A DNA stretch of 48,358 nt from Pseudomonadota bacterium (GCA_021851875.1 JAJZQI010000008.1:1-48358), one strand, 5' to 3'. Shown: positions 9,278-17,519, counted from the stretch's first letter. Notes: a model not told the origin generated them from the letters alone. Made by a program: numbers and translations.

Positions 9278-10035
9278 TGAATCGCCCCCAGTTTACTAGA
9301 CACTTCTGAGGCTATAAATTTGGCTATTAAACGGAGGTGTTACGATGAGTCAGCAATACACGGAAGAATTCAGGATTGAGGCAGCGAAGCAGGTAACGGA
9401 ACGGGGACATTCCGTGGCGGATGTGGCGGCTCGGCTTGGGGTATCAACGCACAGCCTGTATCAGTGGATGCGCTATAATCAGCCTGAAGGGCAGCGGCAG
9501 GCCGCTCAAGACCAGCAATCGGAAATTCGTCGCTTGAAGGCTGAACTCAAACGGGTGACCGAGGAGCGCGATATTCTAAAAAAGGCCGCCGCGTACTTTG
9601 CCAAGACATCCGGGTGAGGTACGCATTTATCCGGAGCGAACAGGCGAATTACCCGATTCGTCGGCTGTGCAAGATGATGACGGTACATCCGAGCGGTTAT
9701 TACGCCTGGTGCACCCAACCTGAATCGGCGAGGAAGATTGAGGATCGTCGCCTGCTGGGGTCAATCCGGCAATCCTGGCTCGAAAGTGGAACGGTTTATG
9801 GTTACCGCAAGGTGTGGGATGACCTGCGCCATCTGGGCGAACGTTGCGGCAAGAACCGAGTGTACCGACTGATGCAGCAGGCAGGGATTCGCGCCCAAGT
9901 GGGCTATGGCCGGCGGCCCGGGCCGCGTGCAGGTGCGGCGGCCATCGTCGCGCCCAATCACTTGCAACAGCAGTTGTGAGCACACCGAATCGGGTATGGG
10001 TCACCGACATCACCTATATCCGCCCAAGCCAGAGC
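9278..10035 (+). mobile_element. IS3-family insertion sequence, truncated and inactive
   Basis: The left end is probably at 9278, with TGAATCGCCCCCAG resembling IS3-family termini. orfA is intact, orfB is frameshifted and cut after the first part of the integrase core, and no right terminus is seen. The right boundary is only approximate: IS-like coding ends within about 10020-10050, where it meets the TniQ-like remnant. Confidence 0.75.
9345..9617 (+). CDS. IS3-family transposase OrfA
   Basis: A 90-residue DNA-binding protein with a helix-turn-helix (VADVAARLGVSTHSLYQWM) and a C-terminal leucine-zipper-like coiled coil ending in ERDILKKAAAYFAK, the typical OrfA tail. An A6G slippery run at 9578-9584 is where IS3 elements make the OrfAB fusion by -1 frameshifting. 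A good ribosome site (GGAGG) precedes the ATG. Intact in itself, but the partner orfB is broken. Confidence 0.9.
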   Translation: MSQQYTEEFRIEAAKQVTERGHSVADVAARLGVSTHSLYQWMRYNQPEGQRQAAQDQQSEIRRLKAELKRVTEERDILKKAAAYFAKTSG

Positions 10036-10049
10036 GACAATTGGTTTTG
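9614..10049 (+). pseudogene. IS3-family transposase OrfB, frameshifted and truncated
   Basis: The frame carries the HTH_21 region (YPIRRLCKMMTVHPSGYYAW, then RVYRLMQQAGIRA) and runs to a stop at 9979. The following residues of the family, PNRVWVTDITYI with the first catalytic Asp, are found in another frame from about 9980, so a one-base indel lies near 9975. The core then stops at a TGA at 10048-10050 after non-IS sequence. The second Asp and the Glu of the DDE triad are missing, so it cannot be active. Confidence 0.85.
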
Positions 10050-10475
10050 ATGCTCCCCAAACCGGAACCTAAGCAAAGAAGTGCTGCCAGGGAACTGGAT
10101 TGGGAAGCAATTGAGCATCAGCTGCAGGCGTTTCTGAAACTGCCAACGCCTATCAGCGTTTTGGAGGCAGCACGTCAGCTTGATGTTGAGGCTCGCCAAT
10201 TGTATTTGCGGTCAAATCGCACGACTCGGCAGTTGGGCGAGCGCTGGAAAGCTTATCTCAAACGCCGTCAGGAAGCCGCTGTGGCCAAAGCCTGGCCCTA
10301 TTTGGAACAGGCGGCAATGGAAATCTGGGCGGAAGGTAAAGCGGTGACGCGCCGTGAAATTGCTGCCAGGGTCCCAGCAGAAATTCTTTCTCCCGTTGAG
10401 CATCTATTGGATGTGCTCAAACAAGTGCAGTTGAGTCTAACGCAGCGGGGAATGACAAAGAGCAAGCCAAACTAG
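10050..10475 (+). pseudogene. 3' remnant of a TniQ/TnsD-like transposition gene
   Basis: This frame encodes 141 residues from the first in-frame ATG, but the sense sequence runs in from the IS3 junction, so the N-terminal part is missing. The remaining part has the repeated helix-turn-helix pattern of TnsD/TniQ C-termini: IEHQLQAFLKLPTPISVLEAARQL, then LYLRSNRTTRQLGERWKAYLKRR, then a second HTH-like region near residue 95. The CxxC zinc fingers of full TniQ are absent, as expected for a 5' truncation. The family assignment is from pattern recognition and moderate. A terminator follows at 10500. Confidence 0.5.
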
Positions 10476-10498
10476 CACACGCAGAAGTTAAAAATTCC

Positions 10499-10526
10499 GA
10501 ACCGGTCCAAGTGGCCGGTTTTTTTA
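10499..10526 (+). terminator. Intrinsic terminator after the TniQ-like remnant
   Basis: AACCGG/CCGGTT pairs across a nine-base segment and is followed by seven Ts. It lies 25 bp past the stop at 10475. Confidence 0.8.
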
Positions 10527-10589
10527 CGTCTGCAATTCTGCAATTTTGAAGCGAAAACTAAAGGGCGCACTGCTTATCACAATAATGCG

Positions 10590-10662
10590 ATAAAGCAAAA
10601 TGTGGCCTATCGGGAAATAAAGCATAAGCTGTCCAAACGGACACTTTATGCTTAACGGCACA
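10590..10662. repeat. Right cluster of the 18-bp motif, candidate transposon end
   Basis: Copies of the motif seen at 9231-9269 occur at 10590-10607 and 10617-10634 (plus) and at 10639-10656 (minus). The last two face each other across AAAC and form a 15-bp inverted repeat with two mismatches. The outermost block, read inward from 10662, begins TGTG like the left block. No five-base target duplication is seen (GTTGG on the left, AAAAT on the right). Confidence 0.45.
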
Positions 10663-10691
10663 AAAATTTAGGAGGAGCAAGGAAATCGCGT

Positions 10692-10779
10692 TGGCGGAGG
10701 CGGTGAGATTCGAACTCACGAACGGTTGCCCGTTGCCGGTTTTCAAGACCGGTGCAATCGACCACTCTGCCACACCTCC
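10692..10779 (-). tRNA. tRNA-Ser(TGA)
   Basis: An 88-nt class II tRNA on the minus strand with encoded CCA (10692-10694). The acceptor stem GGAGGTG pairs with CGCCTCC with one G-T, the anticodon stem CCGGT/ACCGG closes loop CTTGAAA, and the anticodon TGA is at 10743-10745, reading UCA serine codons. A long variable arm and the T-loop TTCGAAT (read from the minus strand) are present. The 3' end lies 30 bp from the transposon-like repeat ending at 10662. Confidence 0.97.
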
Positions 10780-10822
10780 GGTACGCTTGCGGAGCACATC
10801 TCTGTGTGCTTCACAGTGCGGC

Positions 10823-10851
10823 ATTATACTTGAACCGGTATGGTGTGCGAA
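10823..10851 (-). promoter_or_regulatory. Sigma-70 promoter of tRNA-Ser
   Basis: A perfect -10 TATAAT (minus strand, 10823-10828) has a TTCGCA -35-like hexamer 17 bp upstream (10846-10851) and lies 43 bp before the tRNA 5' end. Confidence 0.65.
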
Positions 10852-10932
10852 GCGGCAATTGCCGGGGGGCCAGTCGCCGGACAGAAAGTCGGCTGAATAG
10901 GCGTTGTGTCGCGCTACCGGTACAATGACGCA

Positions 10933-11925
10933 ATGGAAAACATTCCCTCACACCCTTATGCCGAACTGACGCCGGACTGCGTGCTGGATGCGCTGCAGTC
11001 GGTCGGCCTGTACGGCGACGGGCGCCTGCTGGCGCTCAACAGTTATGAAAATCGCGTTTACCAGGCCGGTGTGGAAGAGGCTGCCCCGGTGGTGGTGAAA
11101 TTCTACCGCCCGCAGCGTTGGCTGGACGAACAGATTCTCGAAGAGCACCGTTTTACCCAGGAGCTGGCGCAGCAGGAAATCCCCGTGGTGGCGCCGCTGG
11201 TGTTGCATGGCGCTACGTTGCACCACCATGCCGGCTTTCGTTTCGCCGTTTATCCGCGCCGTGGCGGTCGGGTGCCGGAGCTCGACCGGTCCGATGTGCT
11301 GGAATGGATGGGCCGCTTCATCGGTCGCCTCCATGCCGTGGGCGGGCAGCATGCGTTCGTCTCAAGACCGGCGCTCGACATCGAAACGTTCGGCTATGAG
11401 CCGCGCGACTTTCTGCTGCAGGGGGACTGGATTCCTGCCGATTTGCTGCCCGCCTGGCAAAGCATCGTCGAACAGGCGCTGGACGGCGTGGAACGGGCGT
11501 TTGCCCGGGCGGGCCGGGTGGCGCGGATCCGCCTGCACGGCGACTGCCATCCGGGCAATGTGTTGTGGACGGACGACGGGCCGCATTTTGTCGATTTTGA
11601 CGACTGCCGTCAGGGACCTGCGGTGCAGGACTTGTGGATGCTGCTGTCGGGCAACCGCGAAGACATGGCGGTGCAACTGACGAATGTGCTGGCGGGGTAT
11701 GAGGATTTTTGCGAGTTCGATCCGCGCGAGCTGCAGCTGGTGGAGGCGCTGCGCACCCTGCGGCTGTTGCATTACTCCGCCTGGCTGGCGCGGCGCTGGG
11801 ATGATCCGGCTTTCCCGGCGGCCTTCCCCTGGTTCAATACGCAAAAATACTGGCAGGATCGCGTTCTGGAAATGCGCGAGCAGGTGGCCGCCATGCAGGA
11901 GCCGCCGCTGTGGGCGCTGCCGTGA
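10933..11925 (+). CDS. srkA: Stress response kinase A (YihE/RdoA), Ser/Thr kinase
   Basis: A 330-residue choline-kinase-fold protein kinase, matching E. coli SrkA (328 aa). The catalytic loop is HGDCHPGNVLW and the metal-binding loop DFDDCRQGP; the N-terminal motif NSYENRVYQ and the ATP-binding Lys in VVVKFYRPQRW are as in SrkA. The family protects cells from Cpx-linked and oxidative death. The ATG at 10933 gives the family length; a GTG 27 bp upstream is possible. The stop overlaps the next gene's GTG start (GTGA), indicating coupling. Confidence 0.94.
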   Translation: MENIPSHPYAELTPDCVLDALQSVGLYGDGRLLALNSYENRVYQAGVEEAAPVVVKFYRPQRWLDEQILEEHRFTQELAQQEIPVVAPLVLHGATLHHHAGFRFAVYPRRGGRVPELDRSDVLEWMGRFIGRLHAVGGQHAFVSRPALDIETFGYEPRDFLLQGDWIPADLLPAWQSIVEQALDGVERAFARAGRVARIRLHGDCHPGNVLWTDDGPHFVDFDDCRQGPAVQDLWMLLSGNREDMAVQLTNVLAGYEDFCEFDPRELQLVEALRTLRLLHYSAWLARRWDDPAFPAAFPWFNTQKYWQDRVLEMREQVAAMQEPPLWALP

Positions 11926-13148
11926 CGGCATTCGACGTCATCATCATCGGCGCCGGCGCGGCCGGTATGATGTGCGCCTCCCAGGCCGGCCGGCGCGGCC
12001 GCAGCGTGCTCTTGCTGGATCATGTCGCCAAGGTGGGCGAGCGCATCCGCATTTCCGGCGGCGGCCGCTGCAACTTCACCAATCGCACGATTGGCGCCGA
12101 AAATTACCTGTCGCAGAACCGGCATTTTGTCCGTTCGGCCCTCAGTCAATACAGCCAGCATGATTTCATCGCCCTGGTGGAATATCACGGCATTCCCTAT
12201 CACGAACACGAACACGGTCAGCTGTTTTGCAACGACACAGCGCAGGATATCGTCGAGATGCTTCAGGCCGAGTGCGACAGGGGCCGGGTGGAATGGTGCA
12301 CGCCCTGCAGTGTGACGGCGGTTGAATCGCTGCCGGATGATGGACAATGGCGCTTTGCCGTAGAGACCAGCCGGGGACGTTTCAAGGCGGCATCGCTGGT
12401 GGTGGCGACCGGCGGGCTGGCGGCGCCGAAAATCGGCGCCACTCCACTTGGTTATAAGCTGGCGGAACAGTTCGGTATATCTGTGGTGCCGCCCAAGCCC
12501 GCGCTGGTGCCGCTGGCGCTGGACCCGGAGGTGCTGCAGGGTTTGCAGCCGCTGGCCGGCAATACGCTGGCCGCCGTCACGCATTGCGGCAAACAGGCGC
12601 CGGCCTTCCGCGAGAATGTGCTGCTGACGCACCGCGGCCTGTCGGGGCCCGCCATTCTGCAAATTTCCAGCTACTGGCAGATGCAGGATTATCCCGACAA
12701 GAAGGGGCAGGTGCCGAAACGCCAGCCGGTGGAAATCGAATTACTGCCGGATCGGGCGGTTGCCGACTGGCTGGAGTCGCAACGGCGCAGCAAGACGCTG
12801 CTGCCCAATCTGCTGGCGGAGCATTTGCCGCGCCGCTTTGCGCATGAGTGGTGCAATTTGCACGGCTGGAACAGGCCGCTTGCCGAATTGTCCAACCAGG
12901 ACATCGCCCGTGCGGCGGCATTGCTGCAGCGCTGGCCCATCATGCCGTCCGGTACGCTGGGATACAACAAGGCCGAGGTGACGCTGGGCGGGGTGGACAC
13001 CCGCGCGCTTTCGTCGCAGACCATGGAGGCCAAGGATGTGCCGGGGCTCTATTTCATTGGCGAGGTCATGGATGTGACCGGCTGGCTGGGCGGCTACAAC
13101 TTCCAGTGGGCCTGGTCGTCCGGCTGGAGCGCCGGGCAATTTGCCTGA
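11922..13148 (+). CDS. HI0933/YhiN-family FAD-dependent oxidoreductase
   Basis: A 408-residue flavoprotein with an N-terminal Rossmann motif (VIIIGAGAAGMMCASQAG) and the family hallmark RIRISGGGRCNFTNR near residue 45; the C-terminal FAD contact is GEVMDVTGWLGGYNFQWAWSSG. The family (also called BaiN/RdsA-like in some gut species) has no firmly known substrate in proteobacteria. The GTG at 11922 overlaps the srkA stop; a GTG four codons earlier is the alternative. Confidence 0.92.
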   Translation: MTAFDVIIIGAGAAGMMCASQAGRRGRSVLLLDHVAKVGERIRISGGGRCNFTNRTIGAENYLSQNRHFVRSALSQYSQHDFIALVEYHGIPYHEHEHGQLFCNDTAQDIVEMLQAECDRGRVEWCTPCSVTAVESLPDDGQWRFAVETSRGRFKAASLVVATGGLAAPKIGATPLGYKLAEQFGISVVPPKPALVPLALDPEVLQGLQPLAGNTLAAVTHCGKQAPAFRENVLLTHRGLSGPAILQISSYWQMQDYPDKKGQVPKRQPVEIELLPDRAVADWLESQRRSKTLLPNLLAEHLPRRFAHEWCNLHGWNRPLAELSNQDIARAAALLQRWPIMPSGTLGYNKAEVTLGGVDTRALSSQTMEAKDVPGLYFIGEVMDVTGWLGGYNFQWAWSSGWSAGQFA

Positions 13149-13161
13149 TTGCAGTATGACA

Positions 13162-13192
13162 CTTGAACTGCCGTCCGGCATTCAAGCATAAT
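13162..13192 (+). promoter_or_regulatory. Candidate promoter with a dyad operator in its spacer
   Basis: TTGAAC (13163-13168) and CATAAT (13187-13192) are separated by 18 bp. A near-perfect dyad, CTTGAA/TTCAAG with inner TGCC/GGCA (13162-13186), covers the -35 and fills the spacer, as a repressor operator would. It precedes the GGDEF/EAL gene by about 110 bp. Confidence 0.4.
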
Positions 13193-13301
13193 AGTCGAAA
13201 ATGATAACGTAGTTCCATGTCGTGATCGGGGAGAATAAGGGGAGCCGCAAGACGGTTGCCGAGCACGCACGAGGACACCGCATGGATGCCATGTGAATTC
13301 A

Positions 13302-15575
13302 ATGACGCCGCCAGACGATACTATCGCTTTGCGTTCCAACGAGGCACGCTATCGCGCCCTTTTTGAAGGGGCGGGCGACTGCATGATCCTGATGCGGGAC
13401 GATATCTTCATCGACTGCAATCCGGCCGCCCTGCAGATGTTCGGTTGCACCCCCGGGCAGTTCATCGGCCAGCCGCCTTACCGTTTTTCACCCGAATTCC
13501 AGCCGGATGGCTTATTGTCGCGCGACAAGGCGCTGGCAAAAATCAACGCCGCCTTTGGCGGCGAGGTGCAATTGTTCGAGTGGCAGCATATCCGCCATGA
13601 CGGCAGCCCGTTCGATGCGGAGGTCCGCCTGGCCGTGGTGACGCTGGACGGGCAGCCGTGCCTGCATGCCACCGTGCGCGATATCAGCGAACGCAAACGG
13701 GCCGAAGCGGCGTTGCTCGAATCGCAGCAGAATCTGCTGGAGCGCAATCGCAATCTGCGCCTGATCAATGACCTGTCGAGCCGCTTGCATGAGATTCATA
13801 CGCCGGAGGAAGTCGGTCGCGAGGCCATGGCCAGCCTGCGCAGCATGAGCGATTTGTCTTTGCTGGCGTTGTATTTGCTGGATAACCGCAGCCAGGTGTT
13901 CAAACTGGTGGACAGCTGGGGATTCGGCAACGAAATTGTGACGGCCGGCCAGGAGCTGCCGTTTGAAGGCAGCTTGGCGGGGGTGGCGGTACGGCAGAAA
14001 AAGACGCTGGTACTGAATAACTTCTCGACCGAAAGCCGCAGCCACCTGACGGCGCTGATGAATCTGCTGCGCGACCGCGGCCTCAAAAGCGGAGTGGTGA
14101 TCCCGCTGCTGTATGCCGACCGGTCTCTGGGTGTGGTGACCGTGCTGAGCGAGAGCGAGGCAGGATTGAGCGTCAGCTGGCTGGAAACGCTGGAAACGTT
14201 TGGCAAGACCCTGTCGCTGGCGCTGGCCAATGCGGAGAATACCGTAGAGCTGGCATATCGCGCGGATCACGACAGCCTGACGCAATTGCCCAATCGCCGT
14301 TTGCTGTACCGCCGCTTCGACGAATGGATCAATGCCAGACCGGCGCAACAGGATATCGCGCTCATGCTGATGGATCTGGACCGCTTCAAGGAAATCAACG
14401 ACACCCTTGGTCACCACATCGGCGACATGCTGTTGCAACAGATCGGTCCGCGTCTGCAGGAAAAATTGCAGGGCCGGCGGCACGAGGTGTGCCGCCTTGG
14501 CGGGGATGAGTTTGCCGTGCTGATCGCCGGTGTGGCGGGCGGCGATGCGGCCGCAAAACTGGCGCAGGAGCTGCGGACGGCGCTGCAGCAGCCATTCACC
14601 ATCGACACCATGAAGGTCGAAATCGACGCCAGCATCGGTGTGGCCTGTTATCCGCGCGACGGACGCGACAGCCATGAAATGCTGCGGTCGGCGGATGTGG
14701 CCATGTACGAGGCCAAACATAAAGGCATTGGCGTGACCGAATACAACCGGTCCGCCGATCAGCATACGCCGGCCCGGCTTGAACTGATGAGCCAGCTGGG
14801 CAACGCCATTCGCAGCGGTCAGCTGTGTCTGCATTATCAACCCAAGCTGGATCTGGCAACGCGCAGGATCGCCGGCGTCGAAGCGCTGGTCCGCTGGAAT
14901 CACCCCGAGCGGGGGCTGCTTTACCCCGAACATTTTCTGCCGCTGGCGGAGATGGGGGAGAGTATCCATCTGCTCACGAGCGAGGTCATTCAGCAGGCCC
15001 TGCAGCAACAGCAGAAATGGCGTCAGCATGGGCTGGATATCAGCGTGTCGATCAACCTGTCGGCCCGCAATCTGCTTGACGACCGGTGCGTGAAACATTT
15101 TCGCGCCTTGCTGCAGCTGACCGGCGTGCCGCCGGAGCGGGTCGAGGTCGAAATTACCGAAACCGCCCTGATGATCGATCCCGTGGCGTCGGCACGACAC
15201 TTGAATCAGCTGTCGGATATGGGCATTCGCATCGTGATCGACGACTACGGCACGGGCTATTCTTCCCTCGGATACCTGCAGCGGCTGTCGCCGGACGTGC
15301 TGAAGATAGACAGACAGTTCGTGCGGACCATGCTGGGCGAGCCGCACAACGCCATCATCGTCCGTTCCACCATTGCCATGGCGCACAGCCTCGGTCTGAA
15401 GGTCGTGGCCGAGGGAGTGGAAGATGGCGACACTGAAGCGGTATTGGCCCACATGCATTGCGATCAGATTCAGGGCTATTACCTGGCCGTTCCGATGCCG
15501 GCAGAAAAGGTGGCCAGCTGGATCTTCGATTGGGCCAACAGGCAGGCCGATTTGATCAATGGTCATTTGGCGTGA
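13302..15575 (+). CDS. PAS-GAF-GGDEF-EAL cyclic di-GMP protein
   Basis: A soluble protein of about 757 residues (760 if the in-frame GTG at 13293 is used; numbering here follows the GTG). PAS spans about 12-135, GAF about 155-310, GGDEF about 325-480 and EAL about 495-755. The cyclase site is intact (RLGGDEF, 403-407) but the I-site RxxD is absent. The EAL site looks complete: EAL (530-532), NLS near 588, the DD of IDDYGTGYSS (650-651), KID (671-673) and the Glu of VAEGVE (707). It could therefore make or break cyclic di-GMP; often GGDEF then acts as a GTP-sensing domain. A four-codon mini-frame with its own GAGGA site (13282-13296) overlaps the GTG, making the start uncertain. Confidence 0.93.
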   Translation: MTPPDDTIALRSNEARYRALFEGAGDCMILMRDDIFIDCNPAALQMFGCTPGQFIGQPPYRFSPEFQPDGLLSRDKALAKINAAFGGEVQLFEWQHIRHDGSPFDAEVRLAVVTLDGQPCLHATVRDISERKRAEAALLESQQNLLERNRNLRLINDLSSRLHEIHTPEEVGREAMASLRSMSDLSLLALYLLDNRSQVFKLVDSWGFGNEIVTAGQELPFEGSLAGVAVRQKKTLVLNNFSTESRSHLTALMNLLRDRGLKSGVVIPLLYADRSLGVVTVLSESEAGLSVSWLETLETFGKTLSLALANAENTVELAYRADHDSLTQLPNRRLLYRRFDEWINARPAQQDIALMLMDLDRFKEINDTLGHHIGDMLLQQIGPRLQEKLQGRRHEVCRLGGDEFAVLIAGVAGGDAAAKLAQELRTALQQPFTIDTMKVEIDASIGVACYPRDGRDSHEMLRSADVAMYEAKHKGIGVTEYNRSADQHTPARLELMSQLGNAIRSGQLCLHYQPKLDLATRRIAGVEALVRWNHPERGLLYPEHFLPLAEMGESIHLLTSEVIQQALQQQQKWRQHGLDISVSINLSARNLLDDRCVKHFRALLQLTGVPPERVEVEITETALMIDPVASARHLNQLSDMGIRIVIDDYGTGYSSLGYLQRLSPDVLKIDRQFVRTMLGEPHNAIIVRSTIAMAHSLGLKVVAEGVEDGDTEAVLAHMHCDQIQGYYLAVPMPAEKVASWIFDWANRQADLINGHLA

Positions 15576-15718
15576 CGCATGTGCGGGTATTTCTTTATCA
15601 TTCTGTCAAATGGCCGTCATCAAGCGGGTCAATAATCTGCTAAAGTATCGCTGTTTTGAGCCGCGCCGGACCCTGGCCGGCGTGATGTCGATGTCAGTCA
15701 GACCTTAATCGGGAATGC

Positions 15719-16681
15719 ATGTCCACTACAGCAAATACGAATTCCAATTTAAAAGAAAGCATCGCGCAACAGCGCAAGATGCTCATCGGCCTGTTGCAGC
15801 AGCCGCTGCGGCAGGTTGCGCAAAACTGCAGCCGCGTGTGGAACGACCGCCGGGCCATGGACGTTGTCCTGCAGCAGGCGTTTGGCACCATTCCCTACTG
15901 CAAATACCTGTATGCCCTTGATATCAATGCACACCAGATCAGCGACAACATCAGTGTCGATGGCTTGATAGACAGCGAGTTCGGGCGCGACCGTTCAGAG
16001 CGCCCCTATATGCGTGAAGCCGTGCCGAGCAACGGCTTCCTGCTGTCGGAGTCCTATATCAGCATGCGCGCCAAGCGCCCTTCGCTGACCGCCATCCAGT
16101 TGGTGCGCAACGATGCCGGCGAAGCCCTGGGGTTTGTCGGGGCGGATTTTGCCCTGCGCGATCTGCCGCTGACCGCGTCGCTGTACGAAGAACCCCGCCA
16201 ATGGCGTCAGATCAAGGGCGATCCCTCCATTCGCGGCACCGTATTCCATCAGACGCGTACGGAAAGCGTCATGGATCAGAATATCGATACGGTGTTGGGG
16301 GTGATCGAGGAGCTGATGCTGGATCACGGCGTTTTCCACGTGATGCTGCACTTCTCCAGCAGCCGGGCGGTTGTCTGGGCGATGGATGATCCTTATCGCT
16401 ACCGTTTGCTGGATATCGATTCGCTGATGCACCCGGATATGTGCATGGCGTATCCGAAACGCCAGTATCCCGAAGATGCCGTGGTGCCGGCCAATGCCAT
16501 CCGGCAGGTGCTGGAAAGCCTGCGTGCGCTGCGCATGATGGATGATACCTTCTACCTGCGTTCGGGCACGCTGAACATCTTCAACGGCATTGTCGGCCTG
16601 ACCTTTTCCTGTGACGGTTCCCACTACATTCCGTGGGACGAATTCCTGCAGAAGGACGAAGCGTTCTGGGTGAGAGGGTAA
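15719..16681 (+). CDS. Stand-alone PDC/Cache sensor-domain protein
   Basis: A 320-residue protein without signal peptide, membrane helix or output domain. The N-terminal half resembles PDC/dCache ligand-binding domains (ISDNISVDG, RDRSERPYM, SESYISMRAKRPSLTAIQLVRND, LGFVGADFALRDL), normally found in the periplasmic part of chemoreceptors and kinases. The C-terminal half (about 190-320) is less familiar. Similar free-standing proteins are annotated as PDC sensor domain proteins. Here it follows a GGDEF/EAL gene by 143 bp with its own terminator, so a sensory partnership is conceivable but unproven. Confidence 0.75.
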   Translation: MSTTANTNSNLKESIAQQRKMLIGLLQQPLRQVAQNCSRVWNDRRAMDVVLQQAFGTIPYCKYLYALDINAHQISDNISVDGLIDSEFGRDRSERPYMREAVPSNGFLLSESYISMRAKRPSLTAIQLVRNDAGEALGFVGADFALRDLPLTASLYEEPRQWRQIKGDPSIRGTVFHQTRTESVMDQNIDTVLGVIEELMLDHGVFHVMLHFSSSRAVVWAMDDPYRYRLLDIDSLMHPDMCMAYPKRQYPEDAVVPANAIRQVLESLRALRMMDDTFYLRSGTLNIFNGIVGLTFSCDGSHYIPWDEFLQKDEAFWVRG

Positions 16682-16714
16682 TTCTTGTTGGGATGAAGCT
16701 GGCTTCGCTGAAAT

Positions 16715-16748
16715 AAAAAAGGGATGCTCCGTGGGGCATCCCTTTTTA
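16715..16748. terminator. Bidirectional intrinsic terminator
   Basis: The stem GGGATGC/GCATCCC (16721-16727 and 16736-16742) is flanked by As on the left and five Ts on the right, so it can act on both strands. It lies 35 bp past the PDC-protein stop. Confidence 0.85.
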
Positions 16749-16885
16749 ACAAATGCATGTCTCACTTTCGGGGGAAGTCTTTTGCAAGTGTGGATTGAGA
16801 CCTGATTCCTAGGCTTGGCAACGAGTTGCTGGACGGCTTTCCATACTTGACAATTTGTCAGCAAGATGTAACTGAATTTGCCTAA

Positions 16886-17179
16886 TTATACCGCTTCCAA
16901 CTCAATCTTGACCCGGTAGCCGACGGCCTGGGCCGCCTTGCTGAGTGATTCGAGGGTCAGGCTGGTATCCGTTTCGTCCAGAATGCGATTCAACTGGCTA
17001 CGGCTTGTATGCATACGCTCGGCCATCACCTTCTTGGCAAGACCTCTAGCTTTTCGGGCCTCCTCAAGCTGCCAAGCAATAACACGCTTGAGCGCAACTG
17101 CCGTGACGTCATCTAACAGGCCTTCATCGGCCAAGAAATCGTCGAAGTCTGATCCAACATGCTGATTATGCTTTGCCAT
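16886..17179 (-). CDS. XRE-family antitoxin (HigA-like)
   Basis: A 97-residue DNA-binding protein with a helix-turn-helix (LAKKVMAERMHTSRSQLNRILDE, about 47-70) and a C-terminal segment SLSKAAQAVGYRVKIELE typical of antitoxins of this type. The start overlaps the toxin gene by 14 bp, so the pair is translationally coupled in toxin-antitoxin order (as in higBA). It should neutralise the toxin and repress the promoter at 17520-17547. The gene is in a lower-GC island with IS debris, which suggests acquisition. Confidence 0.88.
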   Translation of the reverse strand: MAKHNQHVGSDFDDFLADEGLLDDVTAVALKRVIAWQLEEARKARGLAKKVMAERMHTSRSQLNRILDETDTSLTLESLSKAAQAVGYRVKIELEAV

Positions 17180-17513
17180 TTAGCACCTCTTTTTTGCGAT
17201 CCTTCGCAAGTTTTAAGTCATCTTTTGGTGTTTTCTGCGACTTTTTTATGAAACCATGCAGTAGCACCATCACTCCACCATCAACAGTGAATAACACGCG
17301 GGCGATACCTTCCGGAACATCGCTACGCACTTCCCACAGCCCAGAGTCCAACTTCCTTACCAGAGGCATACCAAGAGGCCACCCAAATTGAACAGTTTTA
17401 ATGTCCAGGCCAATGGTGGTCTTATTGGGTTTCCCCATTTTCGCGAGCCATTCACGAACTGGTTCAGAACCAGATGCTGAACAGTAAAAGCGAACAAAGA
17501 GTATCGGAACCAT
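17166..17513 (-). CDS. RelE/HigB-like toxin (phage Gp49-like family)
   Basis: A 115-residue protein of the Gp49-like/HigB group: VREWLAKMGKPNKTTIGLDIKTVQ, a core LVRKLDSGLWEVRSDVPEGIARVLFTVDGGVMVLLHGFIKKSQKTP and a basic tail. Known members cleave mRNA at the ribosome. The ATG at 17513 is preferred over a TTG nine codons upstream because the TTG lies within the predicted promoter. The predicted start of transcription is almost at this ATG, so the message may be leaderless. Confidence 0.87.
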   Translation of the reverse strand: MVPILFVRFYCSASGSEPVREWLAKMGKPNKTTIGLDIKTVQFGWPLGMPLVRKLDSGLWEVRSDVPEGIARVLFTVDGGVMVLLHGFIKKSQKTPKDDLKLAKDRKKEVLNGKA

Positions 17514-17519
17514 ATTTTT

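Noticed and set aside
9225-10662. A CRISPR array made of the repeated 18-bp motif
   Set aside because: The copies are few, diverged, in mixed orientation and irregularly spaced, with an IS between the clusters; there are no spacers and no cas genes.
13512-15566. A 684-residue open frame on the minus strand opposite the PAS-GAF-GGDEF-EAL gene
   Set aside because: Its composition (His/Gln/Arg-rich) is that of an antisense shadow in GC-rich DNA; the forward frame has full domain structure.
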